DNA of 32,143 nucleotides from an uncultured Eubacterium sp. (GCA_910589045.1 CAJUSH010000021.1:19946-52088), one strand, 5' to 3'; positions 17,070 to 25,618 are shown, counted from the first letter of the stretch. The notes: generated by a model not told the origin, from the letters alone. Numbers and translations are program-made.

Positions 17070-18740
17070 ATGGAAAACGAAACAGTTTCCAAAAATTTTA
17101 TTGAACGAATCATTGAGGAGGATTTGGCAGAGGGCAGGTGCGATGCGGTGTGCACGCGCTTCCCGCCGGAGCCGAACGGGTATCTGCACATCGGACATGC
17201 GAAATCCATTCTTTTAAATTATGGTCTGGCAAAAAAGTACGGTGGCACGTTTAACATGCGCTTTGACGACACAAATCCCACGAAGGAGCGGGCAGAGTTT
17301 GTGGAGTCCATCAAGGAGGACATTAAATGGCTCGGTGCGGACTGGGAGGACCGGCTTTATTTTGCGTCCGATTATTTCCCGCAGATGTATGAGGCGGCGG
17401 TAAAGCTGATCCGGAAGGGAAAGGCATACGTGTCCGACTTGTCCGCAGAGGAGATCCGTGCGTACCGCGGTACGCTTGAGGAACCGGGAAAGAAGGACCC
17501 GGCCAGCGACCGCAGCGTAGAGGAAAATCTGGCGCTTTTTGAGGATATGAAAAACGGCAGGTTTGCGGACGGCACAAAGGTGCTGCGCGCAAGGATTGAC
17601 ATGGCTTCCCCGAATATGAATATGCGGGATCCGGTCATCTACCGCGTGGCCCATATGACGCACCATAATACCGGCGATACGTGGTGTATCTACCCCATGT
17701 ATGATTTTGCACATCCCATCGAGGATGCAATCGAGGGCATTACCCATTCCATCTGTACGCTGGAGTTTGAGGATCACCGCCCGCTCTACGACTGGGTTGT
17801 GCGGGAGGTGGAGTATGAGAAGCCGCCGAAGCAGATTGAGTTTGCGAAGCTGTATCTGAAAAACGTGGTCACCGGGAAGCGCTATATCAAAAAGCTGGTG
17901 GAGGAGGGCATCGTGGACGGCTGGGACGATCCGCGTCTCGTATCTATATCGGGACTGCGCAGGCGTGGCTTTACGCCGGAATCCATTCAGATGTTTGTGG
18001 ACATGTGCGGCGTCTCCAAGGCAAATTCCGTCGCGGACTATGCGGCGCTGGAATACTGTATCCGAGAGGATTTGAAGGTGAAGTGCCCCCGGATGATGGC
18101 AGTGCTCGATCCGGTAAAGCTGATCATCGATAATTATCCCCAGGGACAGACCGAGTGGCTGGAGGTGCCCAACAACCAGGAGAACGAGGCGCTCGGCACC
18201 CGCAAGGTTCCCTTTGCCGGGGAGCTTTACATTGAGCGGGAGGACTTTATGGAGGAGCCGCCGAAAAAGTATTTCCGGCTGTTTCCCGGCAATGAGGTCC
18301 GGCTTATGAATGCGTATTTTGTGAAATGCATAGATTATAAAAAGGATGATGACGGCAACATTACCGAGATTCACTGTACCTATGACCCCGACTCAAAGGG
18401 CGGCAACAGCCCGGACGGGCGCAAGGTGAAGGGTACGATCCACTGGGTGGCGGCTCCCACCGCAAAGCAGGTGACGGCGCGCCTGTACGAGAACATCGTG
18501 GACGAGGAGCTGGGCGTTTACAACGAGGACGGCAGCCTGAATTTGAACCCGGATTCCCTGAAGGTGCTGGATCGCTGTGTTGTGGAGCCTGCGCTTGCGC
18601 AGGCGCAGGCGTATGAGCGCTTCCAGTTTGTGCGCAATGGGTTTTTCTGCGTGGATTACAAGGATTCGAAGGAGGGTGCTCCGGTGTTTAACCGCATCGT
18701 GTCACTGAAAAGCTCCTTTAAATTACCAAAGAAAGAATAG
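17070..18740 (+). CDS. glnS: Glutaminyl-tRNA synthetase
   Basis: This class I synthetase charges tRNA-Gln with glutamine using ATP. At 556 residues it has normal bacterial GlnRS length. The catalytic domain has FPPEPNGYLHIGHAKS (HIGH at 40-43), NMRFDDTNPTKE, and THSICTLEFEDHRPLYDW. The second signature lies around residues 266-274, where the usual V-M-S-K-R is V-T-G-K-R (267-271), followed by WDDPRLVSISGLRRRGFTPE. The two anticodon-binding beta barrels follow. ATG 17070 has GGAGGAG upstream; the extension to 16998 lies before the predicted transcription start. GlnRS is patchy in Firmicutes, many of which use GatCAB amidation, so this is likely an old lateral acquisition shared with related Clostridia. 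Confidence 0.97.
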   Translation: MENETVSKNFIERIIEEDLAEGRCDAVCTRFPPEPNGYLHIGHAKSILLNYGLAKKYGGTFNMRFDDTNPTKERAEFVESIKEDIKWLGADWEDRLYFASDYFPQMYEAAVKLIRKGKAYVSDLSAEEIRAYRGTLEEPGKKDPASDRSVEENLALFEDMKNGRFADGTKVLRARIDMASPNMNMRDPVIYRVAHMTHHNTGDTWCIYPMYDFAHPIEDAIEGITHSICTLEFEDHRPLYDWVVREVEYEKPPKQIEFAKLYLKNVVTGKRYIKKLVEEGIVDGWDDPRLVSISGLRRRGFTPESIQMFVDMCGVSKANSVADYAALEYCIREDLKVKCPRMMAVLDPVKLIIDNYPQGQTEWLEVPNNQENEALGTRKVPFAGELYIEREDFMEEPPKKYFRLFPGNEVRLMNAYFVKCIDYKKDDDGNITEIHCTYDPDSKGGNSPDGRKVKGTIHWVAAPTAKQVTARLYENIVDEELGVYNEDGSLNLNPDSLKVLDRCVVEPALAQAQAYERFQFVRNGFFCVDYKDSKEGAPVFNRIVSLKSSFKLPKKE

Positions 18741-18751
18741 GAGGATGTGAC

Positions 18752-19513
18752 ATGGCGGTATCTGAAATCGTACACAGCGAAGAGGAATTTATTTTTGATA
18801 AGCGGGTGACGTGTCTCGTCTGCGATGCGGAATTTAAGACGAAGGTGTTGAAATCAAACAAGGCACGCCGGCTTGGCTCGGATGCGGATCTGCGGCCCCG
18901 GTTTGCGCATATTGATACATTGAAATACGGTGTCTGCGGCTGTCCCAACTGCGGATACACCGCGCTTAACAGCATGTTTCCGAAGATTATGAGCAGGCAG
19001 GCGGAGAACATCAAGCAGGAGGTGAGCCTGCGCTTTCAGCCCGAGAACCGTCTCGAATGGACGACCTACAGCTATGACCAGGCGATCCGGCTCCATGAGC
19101 TGGCCTTAAAGTGTGCGCAGGCAAAGCCCGCAAAGGACGGCGAGAAGGCATACCTGCATCTGCTTCTGGCGTGGCTGATTCGTGAGAAGGGCGCGCAGGC
19201 GGACGGGATTTCGGACGAGGAGATCAAAAAGACGGTGAAGGCGGAATGCGAAAAGCAGGCGGATGACCATTACCTGAAGGCGTATGAGGGGCTGCAGCAG
19301 GCGATGATGAACGAAATGTTCCCGATCATGGGCCTGGACCAGCCGACGCTGGAGTACATCCTGGCGTATATGGCCTATCATTTTGAACAGACGGAGGTGG
19401 CGGCGAAGCTGCTCGGTTCCGTGCTCACAAACAAGAGCGCCAGCCGCAATGTGAAGGACAAGGCGCTGGATTTGAAGGATGAGATTGTTGCAAAGCTTCA
19501 CCAGAAGAAGTAG
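18752..19513 (+). CDS. DUF2225 zinc-ribbon and TPR-like protein
   Basis: A 253-residue cytoplasmic protein of the DUF2225 family. The N-terminus has two metal-type cysteine pairs, C21-x2-C24 (TCLVCDAEF) and C62-x-C64-x2-C67 (YGVCGCPNCGYTA). The spacer includes RPRFAHIDTLKYG. The rest is helical, with TPR-like pairs (AIRLHELALKCAQ, KAYLHLLLAWLIRE, TEVAAKLLGSVL). The function is unknown; zinc binding is inferred from the cysteines. The start is 11 bp after glnS with AGGAGG 7 nt upstream, so it is probably co-transcribed. The MocR-type gene follows 12 bp later. Confidence 0.88.
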   Translation: MAVSEIVHSEEEFIFDKRVTCLVCDAEFKTKVLKSNKARRLGSDADLRPRFAHIDTLKYGVCGCPNCGYTALNSMFPKIMSRQAENIKQEVSLRFQPENRLEWTTYSYDQAIRLHELALKCAQAKPAKDGEKAYLHLLLAWLIREKGAQADGISDEEIKKTVKAECEKQADDHYLKAYEGLQQAMMNEMFPIMGLDQPTLEYILAYMAYHFEQTEVAAKLLGSVLTNKSASRNVKDKALDLKDEIVAKLHQKK

Positions 19514-19525
19514 CTGTAAATCGCG

Positions 19526-21187
19526 ATGAAGGAGCTGATGATCGCGCTGCAGTCCGATGAGGAGCGTGCGGGCGGACAAAAAATACCTTTATATGAACAG
19601 ATTTATGCCGCGATCCGGCGGGATATCGAGGAAGGCAGCATTACCTGCGGGGAAAAGCTGCCCTCTACCCGTCTGCTCGCGGCAAATTTAAGTGTGAGCC
19701 GCTTTACGGTAGATCTCGCTTACGGACAGCTCGTGTCCGAAGGGTACATTCAGGCGAGAGCGGGAAGCGGCTTTTTCGTATGCGATCTGAGCGACCTGCC
19801 CATGGGTGTTCATGCGCAGCAGCCGCCGCAAAAGCCGCTGCGGGAAGCGATACGTGCGCGCATTGATTTTTCGCCCTTTGCGGTGGATGCCGCTCATTTT
19901 CCGTACAATCTTTGGAAAAAGAGGGGCCGGGAGGTATTCGACGGGGACCGGGAGCTTTTGGAGGCCGGGGATGCGGCCGGTGATCTGCGGCTGCGGGCAT
20001 TGCTCGCAAGCTATCTGTACCGGGCGCGGGGGGTGCGCTGTGTGCCGGAGCAGATTTTGATCGGCGCGGGCAATGAGTATTTGCTGCTGCTTCTTATGCA
20101 GCTTCTGGACAAGCCGGGGGTTGCGATGGAGAGCCCAACCTACGTGCAGGCATATGAGGTGCTGCACCGCGCGGGCGCGGCGGTTTATCCCATGCCCATG
20201 GACCGGGACGGGCTTTGCCTTCCGCCGCAGGGGTGCTGCCCGGCAAAGGCAGTGTATGTCATGCCCTCCCACCAGTTTCCGATGGGGACGGTTATGCCGC
20301 TGCGGCGCAGGCAGGCGCTTCTGGAATGGGCGGCAAGAGAGGGGCGCTATATTATCGAGGACGATCACGACAGTGAGTTCCGGTATGTGGGGAAGCCGAT
20401 TCCGTCCCTGCAGGGCAGGGACCGGGAGGAGCGCGTGATCTACCTGGGAACGTTTTCCAAGAGCATTTCTCCGGCGCTTCGTATGAGCTATATGGTGCTG
20501 CCGCTCCATCTGAGCAGACGCTTTCAGGAGCAGCTGGGCTTTTATTCTCCGACGGTGTCCACCTGGCAGCAGCGCCTGGTCTGCCGGTTCATGGAGGCGG
20601 GGGATTTCGAGCGTCACTTAAACAGGATGCGGCGTGTCTACAAGGCAAAGCATGATTTTCTGCTGCGGGAGCTGCGGACAAGACCGTGGGTGCGGGGCAT
20701 TGGCGGCGAGAACGCGGGACTGCATCTGGTGGTTCGCGTGGCGGCAAAGCTGTCGGAGGAGGAATTACTTGCGGCGGCGCTGGAGCGCGGCGTGCAGCTT
20801 TACGGGCTGGGGCGCTATCACATTGGGAGCGGGGCTGCCGATGAGCCGTGCGGCGGGAAAAACGTTCGGCCGGAGGGCGAATGGCGGTCAGAGGGAACCG
20901 GAGAGCCAAAAGCCGCCGGGCAGCCGGAAGGAGTGGGAGAGCCGGAGAATGCATGGCGGTCAGAGGGAGCCGGAGAGCCGGAGGGTGAATGCCGGTCAGA
21001 GGGAACCGGAGAGCCGGAGGCTGTATGCCGGGTAAAAGATTCCGGGCAGCAGGTGTGTGCGCCGAAACGGAAAAATGACAGCCGTGCAGGTGTGGGCGAC
21101 CCGACGCTGGTGCTCGGCTTCGGCGGACTGACGGAGGAGGAGATCGCGGAGGGGCTTGGCGTATTGGACCGGATTCTTACCGGCTGA
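19526..21187 (+). CDS. MocR/PdxR-type GntR regulator with aminotransferase domain and a repeat insertion
   Basis: A 553-residue fusion of a GntR winged helix-turn-helix (about 18-85: IPLYEQIYAAIRRDIEEGSI, CGEKLPSTRLLAANLSVSR, AYGQLVSEGYIQARAGSGFF) and a fold-type I aminotransferase-like domain with the PLP lysine at K312 (GTFSKSISPALRMSY). Family members bind PLP or amino-acid-related effectors and often control vitamin B6 or GABA genes; no pdxS/pdxT is nearby. Family length is usually about 460-490. The excess is a low-complexity insertion at about residues 435-510, with four 12-residue repeats at 452-499, between GRYHIGSG and TLVLGFGGLTEEEIAEG. ATG 19526 has no good ribosome binding site and may be coupled to DUF2225; ATG 19538 has AAGGAG only 3-4 nt away. 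Confidence 0.88.
   Translation: MKELMIALQSDEERAGGQKIPLYEQIYAAIRRDIEEGSITCGEKLPSTRLLAANLSVSRFTVDLAYGQLVSEGYIQARAGSGFFVCDLSDLPMGVHAQQPPQKPLREAIRARIDFSPFAVDAAHFPYNLWKKRGREVFDGDRELLEAGDAAGDLRLRALLASYLYRARGVRCVPEQILIGAGNEYLLLLLMQLLDKPGVAMESPTYVQAYEVLHRAGAAVYPMPMDRDGLCLPPQGCCPAKAVYVMPSHQFPMGTVMPLRRRQALLEWAAREGRYIIEDDHDSEFRYVGKPIPSLQGRDREERVIYLGTFSKSISPALRMSYMVLPLHLSRRFQEQLGFYSPTVSTWQQRLVCRFMEAGDFERHLNRMRRVYKAKHDFLLRELRTRPWVRGIGGENAGLHLVVRVAAKLSEEELLAAALERGVQLYGLGRYHIGSGAADEPCGGKNVRPEGEWRSEGTGEPKAAGQPEGVGEPENAWRSEGAGEPEGECRSEGTGEPEAVCRVKDSGQQVCAPKRKNDSRAGVGDPTLVLGFGGLTEEEIAEGLGVLDRILTG
20879..21022 (+). repeat. 36-bp in-frame tandem repeat, four units, inside the MocR gene
   Basis: Units begin at 20879, 20915, 20951 and 20987. 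They encode 12-residue repeats with the pattern x-W/C-R-S-E-G-x-G-E-P-E-x. Units 1, 3 and 4 are nearly identical; unit 2 is diverged (AGQPEGVGEPEN). The period keeps the reading frame, so copy number can change without a frameshift. Confidence 0.85.
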
Positions 21188-21288
21188 AAAACAGGGCAGT
21201 TTGGCGGTACCGGCATTCCGAATCTGCTTTGGGTGATTATTGGGATGCTTCGAATAGAGACACCGCCGCAGTATGAGGGAGGGCAGAT

Positions 21289-21978
21289 ATGGTAAAGGAT
21301 ATTTTGTTTGATTTGGATGACACGCTGTTTGATTTTCATGCGGATGAGCGCGCCGCGCTGGAAAAAACGTTCCGCGAGCTTGGCATTATGCTGGATGAGG
21401 ATGTGTGCGTCCGCTACAGCGCCATCAACGAAGCGCTCTGGAAGGCGCTGGAGCTCGGAAAGGTGAGCCGCAGAGAGGTCAAGCTGCGGCGCTTTTACGT
21501 GCTCTTTGAGGAGCTTGGCTATGCACGGGAGCTGGCGGAGCGGGCGGCGGAGCGCTATCTCATATGGCTGGCGGAGGATTTTCATTTTATGGAGGGAGCT
21601 CCCGGGCTTTTAGAAGCGCTCTATAAGAGCTATCGGCTTTTTCTCGTCTCAAACGGCAATCTGCCCGTGCAGGAGGGGCGGCTTTCAAAAGCCGGCATCC
21701 GGCACTATTTTGACGACATTTTCATTTCCGAGGTGCTGGGCGCAGAAAAGCCGGATAAGCGCTTTTTTGACCTTGCCTTTGCACAGATCGCGGAGTTTGA
21801 CCCGGCTTGTGCGGTGATCGTGGGGGACTCTTTAAGCTCGGATATTTTGGGCGGAATCAACGCCGGGGTGCGTACGGTCTGGTTTAATCCCCGGAATTTG
21901 GTGCCGAATGTGGATTTTCGGGCGGATTACGAGATAAAAAATTTAAAAGATTTGCCGATTTTGTTGCAGAAATTATAG
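21289..21978 (+). CDS. HAD-superfamily hydrolase, YjjG-like nucleotidase
   Basis: A 229-residue HAD phosphatase. Motif I is FDLDDTLFDF (nucleophile D8, acid/base D10), motif II is LVSNGN, motif III is the lysine in GAEKPDKRFF, and motif IV is VIVGDSLSSDILGGINAG. A helical C1 cap lies between motifs I and II. The overall pattern matches YjjG-type non-canonical pyrimidine nucleotidases, which clean dUMP and modified nucleotides. Substrate assignment is inference, because HAD caps diverge. GAGGGAGGG precedes ATG 21289. The gene lies about 100 bp after the MocR-type gene. Confidence 0.88.
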   Translation: MVKDILFDLDDTLFDFHADERAALEKTFRELGIMLDEDVCVRYSAINEALWKALELGKVSRREVKLRRFYVLFEELGYARELAERAAERYLIWLAEDFHFMEGAPGLLEALYKSYRLFLVSNGNLPVQEGRLSKAGIRHYFDDIFISEVLGAEKPDKRFFDLAFAQIAEFDPACAVIVGDSLSSDILGGINAGVRTVWFNPRNLVPNVDFRADYEIKNLKDLPILLQKL

Positions 21979-21993
21979 TATTTGTGATACGAT
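21964..21993 (+). promoter_or_regulatory. Possible promoter for the NSS transporter
   Basis: TTGCAG (21964-21969), an 18-nt spacer, then TACGAT (21988-21993), overlapping the HAD stop. This is a moderate match only. Confidence 0.35.
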
Positions 21994-22103
21994 GAAGCAG
22001 TCGTTGTAGCTGTAGAGGGTCGGGCAGGGACAATCGGCCGGCTTTAAACAGGCTTAAACGGTGATTTAGAAATTCAGTATTTAAGAAACGCAGGAGGAAC
22101 GTT

Positions 22104-23636
22104 ATGGGAGAAAAAAAGAGAAGCAAATGGGCGACCCGCAGTACCTTTATTCTTGCGGCGATCGGCTCTGCCGTAGGACTCGGCAATGCGTGGCGGTTTC
22201 CCGGCCTCGCGGCAAAGCACGGCGGAGGTACGTTTTTAGTTGTTTATCTGGCGGCTATGCTGGTGCTTGGCATACCGCTTTTGATGATGGAGGTCAGCAT
22301 TGCACGCAAGCTCCACAGGGGTGCCGGGGAGTCGATGCGCGGCGTGTGTAAGAAAATGGAGTTTTCCGGCTGGGCGGCGACCGCAAACGCCTTTGTCATC
22401 GTTACTTATTATTCCGTTGTATTTGCATGGGTGCTGATGATGGTTGTTGGCGCGCTGAAATTTGCGGGTATGACGGGGGATTCCGAGGCGGCGAGCAACG
22501 TGTTCGCAAACCTGACGCAGACGACCTGGGACGTAACGGGCTACACGATTCCGATTCCGGTATTTATCGCATTGGTCCTGGCGTGGCTGCTCATGTATTA
22601 TTGTATCCGCGACGGCGCACATTCCGTGGGAAAGGTGGTAAAGTACACCGTATTTCTTCCAATTATTCTGTTGTTCATCATGGCGGTAAAGGGCTGCACG
22701 ATGTCCGGCGCAGGGGAAGGGCTTGCACAGTTTTTCATCCCTCATATGGACGCATTCCGGGATCCGGCGCTCTGGATTGACGCGGTGGGACAGGTATTTT
22801 ACAGTCTGTCGATCTGTATGGCCATCATGTTTGCCTACGGCTCCTATCTGGATGAGGATTCCAACCTTGCGGTGGACTGTACGATCATTGCAGTGGGCGA
22901 TGCCGCGGTCAGCGTACTCTCCGGTGTCGTAATGTTTTCCACGATGGGCGGCGTCGGGATGCTGGAAAATATTTCCGATTCCGGTATCGCAACGGCTTTT
23001 ATCATCTATCCCCAGGCAATCGTAAACCTGACGAACGTAGGGTGGTTTAACGCGTTTTTCGGAATGATCTTTTACCTGATGCTGGTAACGCTTGCAATTG
23101 ATTCCGCGTTTTCTATCGTGGAGGGTGTATCAACCTCACTGGCGGACAAATTCCATGCGGATCACAAAAAGATGACCCGGTGGGTATGCTGTGCGGCGGC
23201 AGTAATTTCCCTGCTGTACACGACCCGGGCGGGACTTGCATGGCTGGATATCGTGGACAACTGGACCAATCAGGTCAACCTGATTTTGATCGGTGTGCTG
23301 GAGTGTATCGCGGTGGGCTGGTGCTTTGACACCGACAAGGTGATCAGGGAGATCAACCGCAATACGGCTGGCTATAAGATGCCGGCGGCGTGGTTCCACA
23401 TCTCCATCAAATATATTTCGCCGGTGCTGCTGGTTATTTTGTTCTGCTGGAACATGTACAGCCTGTTCGTCTTAAAGGGCGGCGTGTACGGCTATGCGGT
23501 CTGGGCAGAGTTTCTGGGCGGCTGGCTCGTGTCAATTCTTGTATTCACGAGCGGCATCTGGATTCGTCTGATTGTAAAGAAGAAGGAGAAAAAGGGCTTT
23601 GTGGAATCCGAGATTGTGTGGGAGGATACAAAGTAG
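22104..23636 (+). CDS. Sodium-dependent transporter, NSS (SNF) family
   Basis: A 510-residue LeuT-fold symporter predicted to import an amino acid or related amine with Na+. The N-terminus has WATRSTFILAAIGSAVGLGN followed by AWRFPGLAAKHGGGTFLVVY, containing the unwound TM1 Na+/substrate site (GSAVGLGNAWRFP). About 11-12 helices can be traced, with TM6 at GQVFYSLSICMAIMFAYGSY and TM8 near YLMLVTLAIDSAFSIVEG. The C-terminus is short and basic. AGGAGG precedes ATG 22104. A strong hairpin terminator follows at 23660. The substrate is unknown; bacterial members include tryptophan, tyrosine and leucine transporters. Confidence 0.93.
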   Translation: MGEKKRSKWATRSTFILAAIGSAVGLGNAWRFPGLAAKHGGGTFLVVYLAAMLVLGIPLLMMEVSIARKLHRGAGESMRGVCKKMEFSGWAATANAFVIVTYYSVVFAWVLMMVVGALKFAGMTGDSEAASNVFANLTQTTWDVTGYTIPIPVFIALVLAWLLMYYCIRDGAHSVGKVVKYTVFLPIILLFIMAVKGCTMSGAGEGLAQFFIPHMDAFRDPALWIDAVGQVFYSLSICMAIMFAYGSYLDEDSNLAVDCTIIAVGDAAVSVLSGVVMFSTMGGVGMLENISDSGIATAFIIYPQAIVNLTNVGWFNAFFGMIFYLMLVTLAIDSAFSIVEGVSTSLADKFHADHKKMTRWVCCAAAVISLLYTTRAGLAWLDIVDNWTNQVNLILIGVLECIAVGWCFDTDKVIREINRNTAGYKMPAAWFHISIKYISPVLLVILFCWNMYSLFVLKGGVYGYAVWAEFLGGWLVSILVFTSGIWIRLIVKKKEKKGFVESEIVWEDTK

Positions 23637-23659
23637 AAAAGCAGAATAGGAATTTATAT

Positions 23660-23688
23660 CGGGCAGGGGAAGATTCCCCTGCCCGTTT
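23660..23688. terminator. Bidirectional terminator between NSS and amylase genes
   Basis: The stem CGGGCAGGGG (23660-23669) pairs with CCCCTGCCCG (23676-23685), with a 6-nt loop and TTT after it. The genes converge, and the hairpin lies 24 bp after one stop and 20 bp from the other. Confidence 0.75.
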
Positions 23689-23704
23689 ACATATCCGAAC
23701 GGTC

Positions 23705-25507
23705 TTAACGGAAGCTCTTGACCCAGTTGATCAGTGAGTCATGGTACACGTTGTCTGTTACGTCGCGGCGCATCTGGTCGGTCACGGGCCCGTTCTTTTC
23801 CATGATCGCAAGAATTGCTTCCTGAATCCCGGCAATTTTTCCCTGCTCGAAGGCATCACGCAGGGCGTCTGCGTCTGCATTGCCTGCGGGTGTATTCGCG
23901 TTGCCTGCGTCTGCATTGTCTGCGGGTGTATTCGCGTTGCCTGCGTCTGCATTGTTTGCGGGTGTATTTGCGTTGCCTGCAGCCTGCTCCGCATCCCGGC
24001 TCGGGGCATTTCCGCCAGGCTCACCGGATGTTGGCTTGCTGTCCGCTGCCTGAGGTGCACCTGTCTGTGCGCCGGAGGTGTTTTTGTCCGCAACGTTTCC
24101 TGCTGCGTCGTCCATGCAAAGGGCTACCGGTTCCGTATCCGCGAGGGATGCCGCATCTCCGGTTTCCGGAAGCCAGATCTCGCCGGAATTTGCGGGAAGG
24201 GATACGTGAAGCTGTCCGTTTTCTGCCGGAATGCGTGTACCGGAGAGCGCGCCGATATAGGCATCGCAGCTTCCGGCGCCCACATACAGATCCGCGGGGC
24301 CGTCATCGTTGTTTACCGTCACGACCACGGACTGTCCCTCGAAATCTCTCGCGAAGGCATACTGCCGGTTGGTGAGCAAAAGCTCACGGTACGAGCCGTA
24401 GGAGAGCGCGGGGGTGTGCTGGCGGGTTTTGCCCAGTGCAGCGATGAGCTTTGTAAAGGAATTGGTCGTGTGTGCATCCTTATAATCCTCATATGCCAGT
24501 GCGGGCCGCAGGGACGCGTCGGAAAACTTTTCTTTTTTGCCCTCGATGCCGAATTCCGAGCCGTAGTAGACGGAAGGAACGCCGGGGAGCGTGTAGAGCA
24601 GGACGTGTACCGGGGCAAAATGTGCCTTGTTGGAGAGCTTCGTATAAATGCGTTCCACATCATGGTTGTCCACAAAATTGTAAAGCTTAAGGCCGTCCGG
24701 GCGGTTATGACCCATCTCGTAGAGCCGTTTTACCGTGTGGGCGATCTCAAAATAGTTGTGGTCGTTGTGGCCGGAGTAGAGCGCCTTGTGAAGATTGTAG
24801 TTGGTGACGGAGTGCAGGGTGCCGTCATTTACCCAGCGGGTGTAATCGCCGTGGATAACCTCACCCATAAGCCAGAAATCGGGCTTCACCTCATTTGCCA
24901 CGCCGCGCAGCGCCTGCATGTACGTAAAATCCAGCACGTCTGCCGCATCCAGCCGGATGCCGTCAATGTCAAATTCCCTGACCCAGAAGCGAATCACGTC
25001 ACAGATGTAATCCCGCACGGCCGGGTTATGCTGGTTCAGCTTGACAAGCAGGTTGTAGCCGCCCCAGTTTTCGTAGCAGAAGCCGTCGTTGTATTCGTTG
25101 TTGCCGCCGAAATTCACATTGCAGAACCAGTCGCGGTAGGCGGAAGCCTCGCGGTTTGCCTGCAAATCCTTAAATGCGAAAAAGTCGCGGCCAACATGGT
25201 TGAACACGCCGTCAAAAATGACGCGGATGCCGTTTTCGTGGCATTCCTTCACAAAATCCACAAGATCCGCATTATCTCCCAGGCGGCTGTCAAGCCGCTT
25301 GTAATCCGTTGTTTCGTATCCGTGCCCCACCGATTCGAAGAGTGGGCCGATGTAGAGTGCGTTGCAGCCGATCTGACGGATGTGCGTAATCCAGCAGAAT
25401 GCATCGCGCAGACGGTGTACCGGAGCCGTGTAGGGGTTTTCCTTTGGTGCATCGCACAGCCCCAGGGGGTAAATATGGTAAAAGACTGCTTCATCATACC
25501 AGGCCAT
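23705..25507 (-). CDS. GH13 alpha-amylase-family glycosidase with repetitive linker and extra C-terminal tail
   Basis: A 600-residue cytoplasmic alpha-glucan enzyme. GH13 regions: I FDGVFNHVG (D99, H104), II DGIRLDAAD (R185, nucleophile D187), III GEVIHG (acid/base E216), IV FVDNHDVE (D283). The barrel and a C-terminal beta domain end near residue 457. There follows an Ala/Asn/Gly/Thr/Pro-rich linker (about 458-547) with three 12-residue repeats GNANTPAxNADA at 511-546, then a 53-residue tail (DALRDAFEQGKIAGIQEAI, LAIMEKNGPVTDQM, SLINWVKSF). The tail resembles the C-terminus of Rpn/PD-(D/E)XK transposase-like proteins rather than an amylase domain. AGGAGG lies 9 nt before ATG 25507. Whether it hydrolyses starch, maltodextrin or cyclodextrin cannot be told. 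Confidence 0.93.
   Translation of the reverse strand: MAWYDEAVFYHIYPLGLCDAPKENPYTAPVHRLRDAFCWITHIRQIGCNALYIGPLFESVGHGYETTDYKRLDSRLGDNADLVDFVKECHENGIRVIFDGVFNHVGRDFFAFKDLQANREASAYRDWFCNVNFGGNNEYNDGFCYENWGGYNLLVKLNQHNPAVRDYICDVIRFWVREFDIDGIRLDAADVLDFTYMQALRGVANEVKPDFWLMGEVIHGDYTRWVNDGTLHSVTNYNLHKALYSGHNDHNYFEIAHTVKRLYEMGHNRPDGLKLYNFVDNHDVERIYTKLSNKAHFAPVHVLLYTLPGVPSVYYGSEFGIEGKKEKFSDASLRPALAYEDYKDAHTTNSFTKLIAALGKTRQHTPALSYGSYRELLLTNRQYAFARDFEGQSVVVTVNNDDGPADLYVGAGSCDAYIGALSGTRIPAENGQLHVSLPANSGEIWLPETGDAASLADTEPVALCMDDAAGNVADKNTSGAQTGAPQAADSKPTSGEPGGNAPSRDAEQAAGNANTPANNADAGNANTPADNADAGNANTPAGNADADALRDAFEQGKIAGIQEAILAIMEKNGPVTDQMRRDVTDNVYHDSLINWVKSFR
23870..23977 (-). repeat. 36-bp in-frame tandem repeat, three units, in the amylase linker
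   Basis: Three 36-bp units encode GNANTPANNADA, GNANTPADNADA and GNANTPAGNADA. On the plus strand they read as alternating GCGTTGCCTGCGTCTGCATT and GTCTGCGGGTGTATTC. The differences between units are few, consistent with recent expansion. Confidence 0.85.
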
Positions 25508-25545
25508 AATAATTATCCTCCTAAATATTGGTTACGTTCAGCATA

Positions 25546-25574
25546 ATTATAGCTTAAACGGAAGAAATTTGCAA
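25546..25574 (-). promoter_or_regulatory. Promoter for the GH13 gene
   Basis: Minus strand: TTGCAA (25569-25574), a 17-nt spacer, then TATAAT (25546-25551), about 38 bp before the start codon. No cre-like operator was recognised. Confidence 0.75.
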
Positions 25575-25601
25575 ATGTTCCTGCGCCGCGGGGGCAGAGT
25601 C

Positions 25602-25618
25602 GGGGGTGAAAAGTAATA
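25602..25618 (+). repeat. GGTGTGAAAAGT intergenic motif, copy 2
   Basis: GGGGGTGAAAAGTAATA is related to the motifs at 16955 and 27292. It is followed by a T8 run at about 25658-25665 after a G/C-rich segment (GGCGCGAAGGCGTC) that folds poorly. Confidence 0.4.

Noticed and set aside
17214..18374. 386-codon open frame antisense to glnS
   Set aside because: It is a shadow of GlnRS with no family features and no plausible start signal.
23741..25546. 601-codon open frame antisense to the whole GH13 gene
   Set aside because: It is the exact shadow of a clear GH13 enzyme with all catalytic residues. It has a Val/Cys/Ile-rich composition with no recognisable domain and no ribosome binding site. 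It arises because the sense gene rarely uses codons that are stops in the opposite frame.
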